From contig NZ_BSNM01000006.1 in NCBI RefSeq assembly GCF_030159995.1, positions 124,001 through 188,000 of the forward strand: a DNA stretch of 64,000 bases, given 5' to 3'. Below, piece after piece: positions 35,239-44,848 of the stretch (within the stretch, counting starts at the first letter, position 1; every line of letters starts with the position of its first letter). Below the pieces are notes generated by a model that saw only the letters and a program-made list of their open reading frames with translations, did no database searches and was not told where the DNA came from. A program made the translations under genes and the position numbers. Source of the DNA: Litoribrevibacter albus (GTDB lineage Bacteria; Pseudomonadota; Gammaproteobacteria; Pseudomonadales; Litoribrevibacteraceae).

Positions 35239-36315
35239 ATGTCTTCTCGTGTATCTGCGACGATAAATTTAGCCGCAATTTCTCATAACTTAAACATTAT
35301 TCGTAGTTTGGCTCCAGAAAGCTCGGTGCTTGCGATGGTCAAGGCAGATGCCTATGGGCATGGGGCGAATGAGGTGGCTCGAGTTATAGAGTCGCAGGTG
35401 GGCGGATTTGGTGTGGCCACCTTGGATGAGGCTGCTTCGTTACGCAGTGTCGGGATTGTAGCTCCAATTGTATTGCTAGAGGGCTTTAATTTCGCTCATG
35501 AATTAGCGGTTGCGAAGGAGCATAAGCTAGACCTTGTTATCCACAATTTGGTACAGCTGCGTGAGCTTATTGAAGAGGGTGTGGAAGGTATTTCGAGGGT
35601 ATGGGTAAAACTTGATACCGGAATGCATCGATTAGGCTTTTCACCGTCTGAGTGGTTAGAAGCGAGACCTTTGATTTCCCAAATAGAACAGTATATCGAT
35701 ATCGTTGTTATGACTCACTTGGCCTGTGCTGATGAAATTGAGCATGTACAAAACAGAAACCAATTAAGTGTATTTGAGCAGATTGTGGATGGTGAACCTT
35801 TTGCTCAGTCCATTGCTAATTCTGCTGCGATTCTATCTAGGCCTGATTTGCATCGTAATTGGGTGCGCCCGGGTATCATGCTTTATGGTGTATCTCCATT
35901 TGGTAGCGAACAGTTGATTGATGACTTATGCCCTGTGATGACGCTTAAAGCGTCTGTTATTGCATTAAAGAGCGTCAGTGCCGGAGATTGGATCGGTTAT
36001 GGCGCGACCTATCAATGTCAAAGTGATCGTCTGATTGCAACTGTCTCTTTGGGATACGGTGATGGGTATCCTCGTTCGGCTGCCACAGGGACACCGTGCT
36101 ATATAAATGGTGTTATGACTGAGTTGGTTGGGCGTGTATCTATGGACATGTTGACCATTGATGTGACTGATGTGCCAGGGGTTAAGTTGGGCGATCAGGT
36201 TGAGTTATGGGGCGAGCATGTGCCTGTTGAACAGGTCGCTGCTTGTTGCGATACCATCGGTTATGTACTGCTTACCGGATTAACGAATCGAGTTACTTTT
36301 CATTATGTGCGTTGA
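35239..36315 (+). CDS. alr: Alanine racemase
   Basis: This 358-aa PLP enzyme makes D-alanine for peptidoglycan. It has the PLP-lysine motif AMVKADAYGHGA near residue 35 and the later MLYGVSPFG, SLGYGDGYPR and GRVSMDMLTIDVTD with the catalytic Tyr region. Its length is normal. The ribosome-binding site is weak (AAATACTT). It is followed after 5 bp by cmoM, so they are probably co-transcribed. In many gammaproteobacteria alr follows dnaB, but not here. Confidence 0.95.
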   Translation: MSSRVSATINLAAISHNLNIIRSLAPESSVLAMVKADAYGHGANEVARVIESQVGGFGVATLDEAASLRSVGIVAPIVLLEGFNFAHELAVAKEHKLDLVIHNLVQLRELIEEGVEGISRVWVKLDTGMHRLGFSPSEWLEARPLISQIEQYIDIVVMTHLACADEIEHVQNRNQLSVFEQIVDGEPFAQSIANSAAILSRPDLHRNWVRPGIMLYGVSPFGSEQLIDDLCPVMTLKASVIALKSVSAGDWIGYGATYQCQSDRLIATVSLGYGDGYPRSAATGTPCYINGVMTELVGRVSMDMLTIDVTDVPGVKLGDQVELWGEHVPVEQVAACCDTIGYVLLTGLTNRVTFHYVR

Positions 36316-36320
36316 TATCA

Positions 36321-37151
36321 ATGAGTAAGCAAGACAGAAATTTTGATGATATAGCTGAGCACTTTCTTACTAAAATATACGGCAGTCAAAAAGGCTATAT
36401 TCGTCTTGCCCGGTTGTGGACGGACTTTCAGAATTTCCTCCCCGAGCTGTTTTCCGGTGACAAACTGTCTGTTCTAGATGCTGGTGGTGGATTTGGGCAG
36501 CTCAGTTTTGAGTTGGCACAATTAGGCCACAATGCGGTGCTCTCTGACATTTCAAAGGAAATGTTGAATTTGGCACAACGAACACACTTAAGCGAGTTAT
36601 CCAATTCTGAGCTATTGGGAGAGTATCAGTACGTTCATTCTCCTATTCAGGCACTTTCAGATCATTTGCCGGGTTCCTCATTTGATTTTGTGATGTGTCA
36701 TGCGGTTCTGGAATGGGTGATCGATCCCAAAGACGTTCTCACACACGTGATAAAGTTTGTAAAGCCGGGTGGGTATTTCTCGCTGACGGTTTATAACAAA
36801 GGGGCTGTCTATTTCCGGAATTTACTGAAAGGTAATTTTCGTTGGGTGGATCGTTGGATGGAGCAGATGGATGACCCCAATGCTGATCCCGCTCTGACGA
36901 TGATTAAAGGTCGAAGTTTAACCCCACCGGGGCCTTTGCTGCCGGATACAGTGGAAACCTGGTTGAGTGAGTTAAATTGCCAGGTGATCAAGCAGACCGG
37001 CATTCGAGTGTTAGATGATTATTTAAATAAGCATCTAACAAAAGGCCACTCTCAGGAAGATATTTTGGAAAAAGAGTCTTATTTTGGTGTTCGTAGCCCT
37101 TATTGTTCAATGGGGCGTTATGTTCATTTTTTAGGTCAAAAGCTCTACTGA
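36321..37151 (+). CDS. cmoM: tRNA 5-carboxymethoxyuridine methyltransferase
   Basis: From ATG 36321 the protein is 276 aa. It matches E. coli CmoM (SmtA) closely in key segments: QDRNFDDIAEHFLTKIYGS, motif I VLDAGGGFGQLSFEL, CHAVLEWVIDPKDVL, FVKPGGYFSL, and the C-terminal GRYVHF. CmoM methylates cmo5U34 of some tRNAs to mcmo5U with SAM. A longer frame from 36243 overlaps alr and lacks a good start. Homology starts at the ATG chosen. Confidence 0.93.
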   Translation: MSKQDRNFDDIAEHFLTKIYGSQKGYIRLARLWTDFQNFLPELFSGDKLSVLDAGGGFGQLSFELAQLGHNAVLSDISKEMLNLAQRTHLSELSNSELLGEYQYVHSPIQALSDHLPGSSFDFVMCHAVLEWVIDPKDVLTHVIKFVKPGGYFSLTVYNKGAVYFRNLLKGNFRWVDRWMEQMDDPNADPALTMIKGRSLTPPGPLLPDTVETWLSELNCQVIKQTGIRVLDDYLNKHLTKGHSQEDILEKESYFGVRSPYCSMGRYVHFLGQKLY

Positions 37152-37226
37152 TGTGCCTATTAGTATCACTACTACTATGCTTTGTTTGTCCCTAGCTATG
37201 ACTTGAGATTCTAGGCTTAAAGCTCT

Positions 37227-39248
37227 ATGGTTACGCTCAGTATTTTTCCTACTTATGATAATAATGAAAACGGTTTTCTCTTGAGTCAGCTCTTCCGATA
37301 TTTACTGTTGTTTTTTAGGCGTTGGGCTGTTCTTGTTGCGCTGTTATCTGTTGTTTCCAGCTCATCTTTTGCATCTGAAGAGTTTTTCCCTAGGTTGGAT
37401 CTGGCGGGTATTGATCAGGTCTCAGATCAAGAAATATCTGATAACCTGTACGTTTATGAGGATGTCGAAGGGCAGGCCAGTTTAGAGGAAGTATTACTCT
37501 CTTCTTTAGAGTGGCAAACTCGGAATCGAAGTTCCTCATTGAATGATTTGTCGGAAGAGAGTTCTTCCGGAGTCTGGCATCGTGTCAAACATAACCCTCC
37601 AAACTTTGGCTACTCCCATTCTGTTTATTGGTTTCATCTGCCACTACTAAATGCTGCTCACTTCAGCTCAGACTGGGTAGTGGAAGTTGCTTATCCTGTT
37701 CTGGACTTTGTTGATCTGTATGTCGTTAAGAAGGGCGATGTACAGAGCTTCTACAAATTAGGGGATAAACAGCCTTTTTCAAACCGTGTATTTGAACATC
37801 GAAATTTCCGCATTCCGGTAACGTTATCGCCATTAGATGAGGTAGATATCTTTATTCGGGTGAAGACCAGCAGTGCTGTCCAGGTACCTGTCAGGCTGTG
37901 GAGTTATGGCGGTCTGATGAAATATGATCAGATTGATATTCTGATTATTGGCGTATATTTCGGCTTGTTGCTAGTGATGGCTTTGTACAATGGCCTGATT
38001 TATTTGACAGTGCGGCAGCGCAGTAATCTTTACTATGTGTTTTATGTCGTCAGCTATGGCTTTTTTCAGGCGTCTTTGATTGGTTTGGCGTATCAATATA
38101 TTTGGCCGTCCGGCGTTCATTGGAATGATCAGAGTATTTTGGTCAGTCTGGCTTTGTCGCTGGTGTTCGGTACCATCTTTATACGTTCTTATCTTGACCT
38201 AAGATTGAGCTCACCTCGGTTGGAATTATTTTATCGAGGGGCAACCTGGTTGGGTGTCGTGTGCATCGTTCTATCTTTCGTCCTGTCGTATGACCTTATG
38301 ATTCGTGTAATGGTCTTTTCGAGCACAGTGATTTGTCTTTGTGCAATGGCTGGTGGCTTATATCTGTGGCGTTCTATTGGTAGGTCAATCCAGTATTTTA
38401 CCTTGGCTTGGTTGTTCCTATTTGCGGGTGGCTTGATTCTGGCGCTCAATAAATTTGGTGTTTTACCAAGAAACTTATTTACGGAAAATGCTTCTCTCTA
38501 TGGATCTGCATTGCAGATTATTCTTTTGTCCATGGCGTTGGTTGAACAGATTAATATGGAACGGAAAAAGCGCTTTGCTGCTCAGCAGAGAGCTATTGTT
38601 CAGGAGCGGCTGGCTCGTGAAGCACAAGAACATGCATTGGCTCTACAACGACAGGATAACGAACGTTTGGAGCAGCGAGTGCAGGAGCGAACCGCTGAAT
38701 TAGAAGCATTGAACGATAAGCTTCAGGAATTAACTATTCGTGATAGTTTGACCGGCTTATATAACCGACGGTATTTAGACACAAAAGCCGAGGAAGAATA
38801 TAAGCGCGCTCAGCGGGATAGAAATTCACTGGCTGTGTTGGTGATGGATCTGGATAACTTTAAACAGATCAATGACAAGTATGGTCATTTATTTGGTGAT
38901 ACTTGCCTTGTAGCGACGGCCAAAGTTCTAAGTGATAACGTGCAGCGAACGTCCGATACCATTGCCAGATACGGTGGTGAGGAGTTTGTTGCCATTCTTC
39001 CTGGGGCATCCAAAGAGAAAGCCCGATACTTAGCAGAGATGATTCGTCTTAATATTATGTCGCTGGAAATGACGTTTGAAGGTAAGCGAGTACCACTGTC
39101 TATGAGTATCGGTTTCGTGGCGACCAAGCCGAAAGAAGTTGGCCGGTATGAAGAATTGATAAAACTGGCCGATGAGGCTTTGTATAAGGCAAAAGAAGCA
39201 GGGCGAAATCGTGTTATTGGTGCGGATGACTCACCAAACTTAGACTGA
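37227..39248 (+). CDS. Membrane diguanylate cyclase with 7TMR-DISM sensor
   Basis: This 673-aa protein starts with a hydrophobic signal (about residues 25-48). A periplasmic 7TMR-DISM extracellular domain follows (residues about 60-210, YSHSVYWFHLPLLN), then seven membrane helices (about 235-440), a coiled coil (LAREAQEHALALQRQDNER), and a GGDEF domain. The active site reads RYGGEEF and keeps an inhibitory I-site RTSD five residues before it, so it should be an active, product-inhibited c-di-GMP synthase. The DISM domain often senses carbohydrate or other small ligands. The ATG lacks a strong ribosome-binding site. Confidence 0.9.
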   Translation: MVTLSIFPTYDNNENGFLLSQLFRYLLLFFRRWAVLVALLSVVSSSSFASEEFFPRLDLAGIDQVSDQEISDNLYVYEDVEGQASLEEVLLSSLEWQTRNRSSSLNDLSEESSSGVWHRVKHNPPNFGYSHSVYWFHLPLLNAAHFSSDWVVEVAYPVLDFVDLYVVKKGDVQSFYKLGDKQPFSNRVFEHRNFRIPVTLSPLDEVDIFIRVKTSSAVQVPVRLWSYGGLMKYDQIDILIIGVYFGLLLVMALYNGLIYLTVRQRSNLYYVFYVVSYGFFQASLIGLAYQYIWPSGVHWNDQSILVSLALSLVFGTIFIRSYLDLRLSSPRLELFYRGATWLGVVCIVLSFVLSYDLMIRVMVFSSTVICLCAMAGGLYLWRSIGRSIQYFTLAWLFLFAGGLILALNKFGVLPRNLFTENASLYGSALQIILLSMALVEQINMERKKRFAAQQRAIVQERLAREAQEHALALQRQDNERLEQRVQERTAELEALNDKLQELTIRDSLTGLYNRRYLDTKAEEEYKRAQRDRNSLAVLVMDLDNFKQINDKYGHLFGDTCLVATAKVLSDNVQRTSDTIARYGGEEFVAILPGASKEKARYLAEMIRLNIMSLEMTFEGKRVPLSMSIGFVATKPKEVGRYEELIKLADEALYKAKEAGRNRVIGADDSPNLD

Positions 39249-39327
39249 ACTCAAAGGAGTTCGAAGAAAGCCATTGTAAGCTAAGCCAAATTTACTACAA
39301 TGCGAGTATCTAACTTAGGAGCTCAAC

Positions 39328-39783
39328 ATGAATTGGTACGCTGTTAAAACGCTATATCGCACCTTCACTGATGGTTTTGTGGAAAACCCTGATGCGGATT
39401 ATCGTGAAGATTTAGATATGCTGGAAGAGCGAATCGTTCTTCTTCGTGCAGATTCTTTCGATGATGCCATCGAACAGGCTGAAAGAGAGGCGCGAGAGTA
39501 TGCCCGAGTTGAGCAGACTAACCCTTATGGGCAGCGAATCTGTATTAACTATATCGAAGCGTGTGATGCTTATATGTTAGGGGAGTCGCCTGCAGAATCG
39601 GTTGAGGTATTTAGTAGTACTTCTTTAATCAGTCGTGATACCTCTGATACTGAAATTACCGACATGCGTTTGGGTGTAGTCACTGATGACGATGAGCGAT
39701 TCAGCAAGAAGTTTCTGAGTCAGGAATTTGAAGCGGATGATTCTGATGGTGAGATTGTTGAAACCATCGATGCAGATTGGTAA
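39328..39783 (+). CDS. DUF4288-like protein, 151 aa
   Basis: TTAGGAG precedes the ATG. The N-terminal 90 residues (NWYAVKTLYRTFTDG, ERIVLLRADSFDDAIEQAER, YIEACDAYMLGE) resemble the DUF4288 family of small cytoplasmic proteins. The last 50 residues are acidic and Ser/Thr-rich and look disordered. The function of the family is unknown. It lies 79 bp after the diguanylate cyclase and could share its transcript. Confidence 0.65.
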   Translation: MNWYAVKTLYRTFTDGFVENPDADYREDLDMLEERIVLLRADSFDDAIEQAEREAREYARVEQTNPYGQRICINYIEACDAYMLGESPAESVEVFSSTSLISRDTSDTEITDMRLGVVTDDDERFSKKFLSQEFEADDSDGEIVETIDADW

Positions 39784-39825
39784 TTGTTGCCAAGTCTGAG
39801 ACTCTGTAAAGCTGCCTAGTTAATA

Positions 39826-41205
39826 CTAGGCAGGCTGTCTTAACGACGAGATATGTTTCACCTGACGTTCGATCAGTTGGTCATAGTTTTCTTCCAAACT
39901 GCTTACCTGATAAACCAGCAACCCTTGCTGATTGCCCAAGTTGTAAGGTCCTTTACAAACTACCTTATTTTCTAAATCCGGTTGCTTTCTGGCTTCTTCA
40001 CTAAGAAGGATTTGTCCTGGCCTTGCCATGCTTGCCAGCTGTGCTGCTTCGAAAATCGCATCGCCAAAAATCGCCATAGATGCTTGTTCGGGCGTGTTAA
40101 AACAATGTACATCTCCGCTGTGAATCGCTATCTGGAATTTAAGAAGCGGCTTGGATTGAGTATGGCGCTGTTGATTGTAATTATTTAATAGTCGGTAAAG
40201 GAAGCTGGCGGCACACACCGCATGAAGACAGTGGTCATTCATGGTTTGAGGTGCACCAAAGATTACCGTCAGACCATTGGCTTGTACCTGAACAAAACCG
40301 TTATACAGCTTCGCTGCTTGCTGCAATAGATTTACGTACTCAGAGATCAAGCGTGCACTTTCTTTCTTTGAAAGGGTAAGGCTCATGGTGTCTAGGCCCA
40401 TCGCCTTAACGTAGAGAATGGAAGATGTACGGGTTTGAACTGAGAGTTCAGGGTTTTCTGATTCTTTGGATACTTGTTGAAGTGCTTGGTTGTTCAGTAG
40501 TTGATTTAAGTTGCTGGATAATTCCTGTTGATCGAGAATTTTCTGCTCAAATTCATGGAGCTCAACTTCAAGCGGTTTAAGCTCAAGAAACCCAGAGGCT
40601 TCAGGTGTCGATTTTTGTGGATTCTTAATTCGCTGTGCCAAAGAGGATACTTTTACATCGTACACATGGAACAGGGATCGCAACAAAATGATTCCAAGGA
40701 TCCAGACCGCCAAAGAGATGAGAATAATCTGATTGGTAGTTTGGTTCAGGACACTTTCAATTGGTTCGGTTGAAAGAACCACAGTAACACTCCCAAGCGT
40801 TACATCGTCTGACGTGATTTGCGTTGAGCTGGTCACGCGTTGAGAAATGTGCGCAGCATTCTTGCGGTTGGCATACGCCAAAATTTCCTGGGATGGACTG
40901 TAAAAAGTAATGCTGTCGAGTTGTCTTTTCTCAATGCTTTCTTTTGCATAAACCTGAAGACTAAGGCGGTCGTTGGCTTGAATCAGTGGCTTTGCGGTCT
41001 GTGCAGCTTGTTCCGTTGTTGTTTTAACAATGGACTTGTATTGATGGATCAGATCGGAGCGAACGTGTATATCCAACTGGTTCCATATTAACCAACTGGA
41101 AATGCATAAGAGCACGGTAAACAAACACACAAAAACTGCATGCAATGAGCGAAAATTAGAAACGACTGCGAGGAAATACTGTTTCACGATAGAGTACACA
41201 TTCAA
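39826..41205 (-). CDS. AhpA/YtjB-like membrane protein with a degenerate nucleotidyl-cyclase domain
   Basis: This 459-aa protein has a membrane helix at about 20-42, a periplasmic sensor region (DRLSLQVYAKESIEKR...), and a second helix at 160-180. From residue 262 on is a class III adenylyl-cyclase-like domain (SSILYVKAMGLDTMSL, GLTVIFGAPQTMNDHCLHAV, FQIAIHSGDVHCF, LASMARPGQILLSEEA). Both metal-binding aspartates seem lost. The first, in the usual FADI motif, is Lys here (YVKA). The second, in GDG, is Asn (ANGL). It is therefore probably a binding or regulatory domain, not a cyclase. It is divergent from serB, the same position as the YtjB/PA4961-type gene in relatives. Confidence 0.75.
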   Translation of the reverse strand: MNVYSIVKQYFLAVVSNFRSLHAVFVCLFTVLLCISSWLIWNQLDIHVRSDLIHQYKSIVKTTTEQAAQTAKPLIQANDRLSLQVYAKESIEKRQLDSITFYSPSQEILAYANRKNAAHISQRVTSSTQITSDDVTLGSVTVVLSTEPIESVLNQTTNQIILISLAVWILGIILLRSLFHVYDVKVSSLAQRIKNPQKSTPEASGFLELKPLEVELHEFEQKILDQQELSSNLNQLLNNQALQQVSKESENPELSVQTRTSSILYVKAMGLDTMSLTLSKKESARLISEYVNLLQQAAKLYNGFVQVQANGLTVIFGAPQTMNDHCLHAVCAASFLYRLLNNYNQQRHTQSKPLLKFQIAIHSGDVHCFNTPEQASMAIFGDAIFEAAQLASMARPGQILLSEEARKQPDLENKVVCKGPYNLGNQQGLLVYQVSSLEENYDQLIERQVKHISSLRQPA

Positions 41206-41389
41206 TGAGGAGCTATAGTTATAATTGTTGCTCGAAAAATTAGATTTGCATAACTTAGAGATGAAAAAATAAGTATATCTTGCACGTTGATTAAATAGAA
41301 CAAGAGTCTCTTATTTTGTAATCGAGTCTGTTACCATTTGCGCCGTACGCTTTCCAACCCTAACGACAGAGTCTCATGCAGGTTTCGTA

Positions 41390-42604
41390 GTGAAAGAAAT
41401 AATTCTGATTAATATCTCAGGCCCTGATAAACAAGGGGTCACCTCTTCAGTAACCGCCATTCTCGCAAAACATAATGTAAATATTTTAGATGTAGGCCAA
41501 GCTGTTATTCACAACACGTTGGCATTGGGAATTTTGGCAGAGTTTTCAGGATCTGATTCGTGGCCTGCTTTAAAGGAGGTACTGTTCCGTATTAATGATA
41601 TGGGGTTGCAGTCTCGGTTCTCTCCGGTTTCGCCTGAAAGTTATCAGGAATGGGTATCCGATAAGGGGAAAGATCGTCATATAGTAACCTTGTTATCTCG
41701 TAAAATTACCGCTGAACACATTGCCAGAGTCTCCAGCATTATTGCTGAGTTTGAATTGAACATTGATAACATCAGTCGTTTGTCTGGTCGGATCGGGTTG
41801 AATGATTCTCGCGAGCGAGAGAAAGCCTGTGTTGAACTATCGGTGCGTGGTGATTCTGATAATGTGACGGAATTGAAAGCTAAGTTCCTGGAGGTATCTG
41901 CTGAATTAGAGTTGGATATCGCGGTTCAGAAGGACGATATGTATCGTCGTACCCGTCGTTTAGTATGCTTTGATATGGACTCAACCTTAATTGAAGCTGA
42001 AGTTATTGACGAGCTGGCAAAAGAAGCGGGTGTGGGTGAGCAGGTCTCTGAAATTACCGAATTAGCCATGCAAGGGGAGATCGACTTTGATGAAAGTTTC
42101 CGTCGTCGAGTCGCCTTGTTAAAAGGACTTGATGAGTCTGTGCTGGCTTCCATTGCTGATCGGCTGAAACTTACAGAAGGTGCCGAACAGTTACTGAAAA
42201 CCCTGAATACCTTGGGTTATAAAACTGCAATCTTATCGGGTGGCTTTACCTATTTTGCACGGCATTTACAGAAAAAACTGAATATTGATTATGTTCATGC
42301 AAACGAGCTGGATATTCAGGACGGTAAGGTTACGGGTGACGTGGTGGGCACCATTGTAAATGGTGAGAGAAAGGCCGAGTTGTTGAAGGAGATTGCTGAG
42401 CGTGAAGGTATTGTTCTCGATCAGGTAATTGCTGTCGGTGACGGTGCCAATGACTTGCCGATGTTGAGTGTGGCAGGTTTGGGGGTTGCTTTCCGTGCAA
42501 AACCATTAGTTCGAAAAACCGCAAAACACGCTATCTCAAATCTAGGCTTGGATGCAATTCTTTATCTAATTGGCATGAGAGATCGGGACGAGAGTCATCT
42601 TTGA
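41390..42604 (+). CDS. serB: Phosphoserine phosphatase with N-terminal ACT domains
   Basis: This 404-aa protein starts at a GTG (no ATG fits the homology). The N-terminal 180 residues are ACT-type (ILINISGPDKQGVTSSV). The C-terminal HAD domain has FDMDSTLIEAEVIDELA (nucleophile Asp), SGGFTYFA, and VGDGANDLPML. It dephosphorylates phosphoserine, the last step of serine synthesis that begins with SerA. A bidirectional terminator follows. Confidence 0.95.
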   Translation: MKEIILINISGPDKQGVTSSVTAILAKHNVNILDVGQAVIHNTLALGILAEFSGSDSWPALKEVLFRINDMGLQSRFSPVSPESYQEWVSDKGKDRHIVTLLSRKITAEHIARVSSIIAEFELNIDNISRLSGRIGLNDSREREKACVELSVRGDSDNVTELKAKFLEVSAELELDIAVQKDDMYRRTRRLVCFDMDSTLIEAEVIDELAKEAGVGEQVSEITELAMQGEIDFDESFRRRVALLKGLDESVLASIADRLKLTEGAEQLLKTLNTLGYKTAILSGGFTYFARHLQKKLNIDYVHANELDIQDGKVTGDVVGTIVNGERKAELLKEIAEREGIVLDQVIAVGDGANDLPMLSVAGLGVAFRAKPLVRKTAKHAISNLGLDAILYLIGMRDRDESHL

Positions 42605-42629
42605 TTTATGATTGTCATTAGGATGAATT

Positions 42630-42657
42630 AAAAAAGGCACCTTAAGGTGCCTTTTTT
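42630..42657. terminator. Bidirectional terminator between serB and the fimX-like gene
   Basis: The stem AAAAAAGGCACC and its complement flank TTAA (42630-42657) and are perfect. The core AAAAAGGCACC is identical to the stem of the terminator at 33837-33865. Confidence 0.85.
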
Positions 42658-42681
42658 AATGGTGGTGTATTGCTGAATTTC

Positions 42682-44769
42682 TTAGATATCTCCGCCAAAA
42701 TCGTAATCCATCGTATTGGATGGCGCTTGCAGGAAGTATCCCTGAATGTAGTTAACACCTGTCTGCCAGAGTTGAGCTAAGGTTGAGGCGCTTTCAATCA
42801 TAGGGACAATAGACAGTTTTCCCTGGCCCTGAATCGCGTTGATCATATCTGTGAGCTCGTCGTAGCCTTCATCACTCTTTTCAATCTGAGATGTGTAGGA
42901 ACCATCAATTTTGATGTATTCCACAACCAGATGCTTCAGCGTGTTGTAAGGGTTAGTAGCGCAACCAAAGTGGCTTATGGACGCTTTACATTTCAACTCG
43001 GCCAGTTTTTGAGTGAACTCTTTTGCCTGTTTCAAATGCGTAATGGCATCTTCTTCTGCAATCTGGAAGACGATTGCATCATTTGGCAATCGTGCAGCTC
43101 TTAGGGCTTTGCTGATCCAGGACGGCAATGTTGGTTCTAACAAGCTAGCAGCAGTGATATTGATGAAGAGAACGGTATTATGCCCTTTGGATAAATGGGC
43201 GCTTAACAGTTTAATGCTGTTGATGATGACCCATTTGTCCATCGCCAGCGACATGCCGTGAAGATTTGCGGCTTTCAGGAAGTCGCTTGGTTCGATTTCT
43301 TTGCCATCTTCATCCACCATTCGAATCAGAGCTTCATAGATCTCTCTTGAATCACCTCGAAGGCTAATGATTGGTTGGAAGAGCACTTTCAGGCGATTAT
43401 CTTCTATCGCTTGTTTGAGTTCTTCTGCCATGGCGCTTTCGCCGCTCAATTTCGGCTTTTCAGGAACGTATAAGAGAACGAAGTTGCCTTTGTTTTCGCT
43501 ATTTTCCCTGCCTTTTGCGACTGTGTCCGTAGCGCGGGTCAGAATTTCATTCGCACTGGTAGTGGTCTCGTTGATTGGAACCAAAGATAGGCTGGCTGTC
43601 ACCTGAATCGTGCGACTGTTTACTTCAGATAAGTGGTCTTCGATCAGTTGTCTTAATTCTTCGCCAAGTTGTTTACAGCCTTCAATGTCAGAATGCGGGA
43701 ACAGGACTCCAAAGTCATCATCGCCTACTCGCGCACATAAACCTTTCTCGCCCAGTTGTGTCTGAACCAATTGAGCAATGTCAGTCAGAATGATATCGAG
43801 ATCAGAAACACTGACGCCTATATTGGCGGTAGTGAAGTCATCGATTTCGATGTACATGAAGGAACTTGGTTTGTTGTGTTGGATGGCATGCGAACACGCC
43901 GTTTCAAGTTGTTCCAGTAAATGGTTTCTATTGAACAGGCCGGTTAACAAATCCTGGCTGCTGATTTCTTTCAGTTTTGCTTCCAGCTTTTCACTGTCTT
44001 GGTCTGGACGAATAATTACCTGGGTGCACTGTTCGTTATCATAAGTGGCGTCGGTAAATTCCATGATGACTTTAACATCACTGTCATCGGCTCGACTGAC
44101 CAAGCATGAGAATTCTTTTTTGGATGGATCCGTTCGGTAATCTTTCAGGAACTGTTTGAAATCGTCTTGATTGTCGGATGAAACAAGGTCGATGATCGGA
44201 ATGCAAGCCAACTCATCTGGGTCGTCATATCCGAAGAGACTCATATAGGCATCGTTGCTGTAGATGTGCATGCCTTCATGCACATAGGCGATGGCATCTT
44301 TTGAGTTAGCCAAAAGTAAATTACAGCGTTTTTCTGCTTCTCGCAGATTAATGTAGGTGCTTCTTAATTCTCTGCGATACGCCAGACTGAGTAATTCTTT
44401 TTTAATGACTGGCAAAAGATGGTCTGCATCATCTCTTGGGGCTAACGCAGATGCACCGTTGATCATGGTTTCTACAACGAGCTCAGGCGTGAAGTTATCA
44501 CAGACAATGACGCTTGGAATGTCCTTGTCTTGTTTTAGAATTTCATCGATCGCTTCGTTATACGGCAGGTTTTCTGCTTCATAACGAGCAATCATCAGAT
44601 CCCAGTGTCCTGATTTGATAAGCTCTGAAAAGGTTTCTAAAGAGTCTACGTACTCTGCTCGGGTGGCATGGCCCGAGTTCCTGAGGTAGCTAACCATCAA
44701 TTCTGCATCATTTTGAGAATGGTCCAGAAGTAACAACTTAATGGTCTGATCAAACTTTATTTCACGCAT
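42682..44769 (-). CDS. fimX: FimX-like REC-PAS-GGDEF-EAL protein
   Basis: This 695-aa protein has, in order, a receiver-like domain (LLLLDHSQNDAELMVSYL, about 10-125), a PAS domain (about 145-250), a GGDEF domain (about 280-430) and an EAL domain (about 450-690). The GGDEF site reads VGDDDF, so cyclase activity is unlikely. The EAL domain keeps EALIRM, but the DDFG metal site is SHFG, so it probably binds rather than cleaves c-di-GMP. P. aeruginosa FimX is a c-di-GMP receptor at the cell pole that controls type IV pilus assembly and lies next to serB, as here. The ending QGYFLQAP is like FimX. The gene name rests on architecture and synteny. Confidence 0.85.
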   Translation of the reverse strand: MREIKFDQTIKLLLLDHSQNDAELMVSYLRNSGHATRAEYVDSLETFSELIKSGHWDLMIARYEAENLPYNEAIDEILKQDKDIPSVIVCDNFTPELVVETMINGASALAPRDDADHLLPVIKKELLSLAYRRELRSTYINLREAEKRCNLLLANSKDAIAYVHEGMHIYSNDAYMSLFGYDDPDELACIPIIDLVSSDNQDDFKQFLKDYRTDPSKKEFSCLVSRADDSDVKVIMEFTDATYDNEQCTQVIIRPDQDSEKLEAKLKEISSQDLLTGLFNRNHLLEQLETACSHAIQHNKPSSFMYIEIDDFTTANIGVSVSDLDIILTDIAQLVQTQLGEKGLCARVGDDDFGVLFPHSDIEGCKQLGEELRQLIEDHLSEVNSRTIQVTASLSLVPINETTTSANEILTRATDTVAKGRENSENKGNFVLLYVPEKPKLSGESAMAEELKQAIEDNRLKVLFQPIISLRGDSREIYEALIRMVDEDGKEIEPSDFLKAANLHGMSLAMDKWVIINSIKLLSAHLSKGHNTVLFINITAASLLEPTLPSWISKALRAARLPNDAIVFQIAEEDAITHLKQAKEFTQKLAELKCKASISHFGCATNPYNTLKHLVVEYIKIDGSYTSQIEKSDEGYDELTDMINAIQGQGKLSIVPMIESASTLAQLWQTGVNYIQGYFLQAPSNTMDYDFGGDI

Positions 44770-44848
44770 GTAATGTACAACTATTTCCTTGTAGTCTCTT
44801 TGGCGACGCTAGCTCTTGGTGGTAGTAAATGAGCAGGCGATGAAACAA

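Noticed and set aside
42682-44769. Active phosphodiesterase call for the FimX-like protein
   Set aside because: EAL is kept, but the DDFG metal-binding pair reads SHFG, so catalysis is unlikely.
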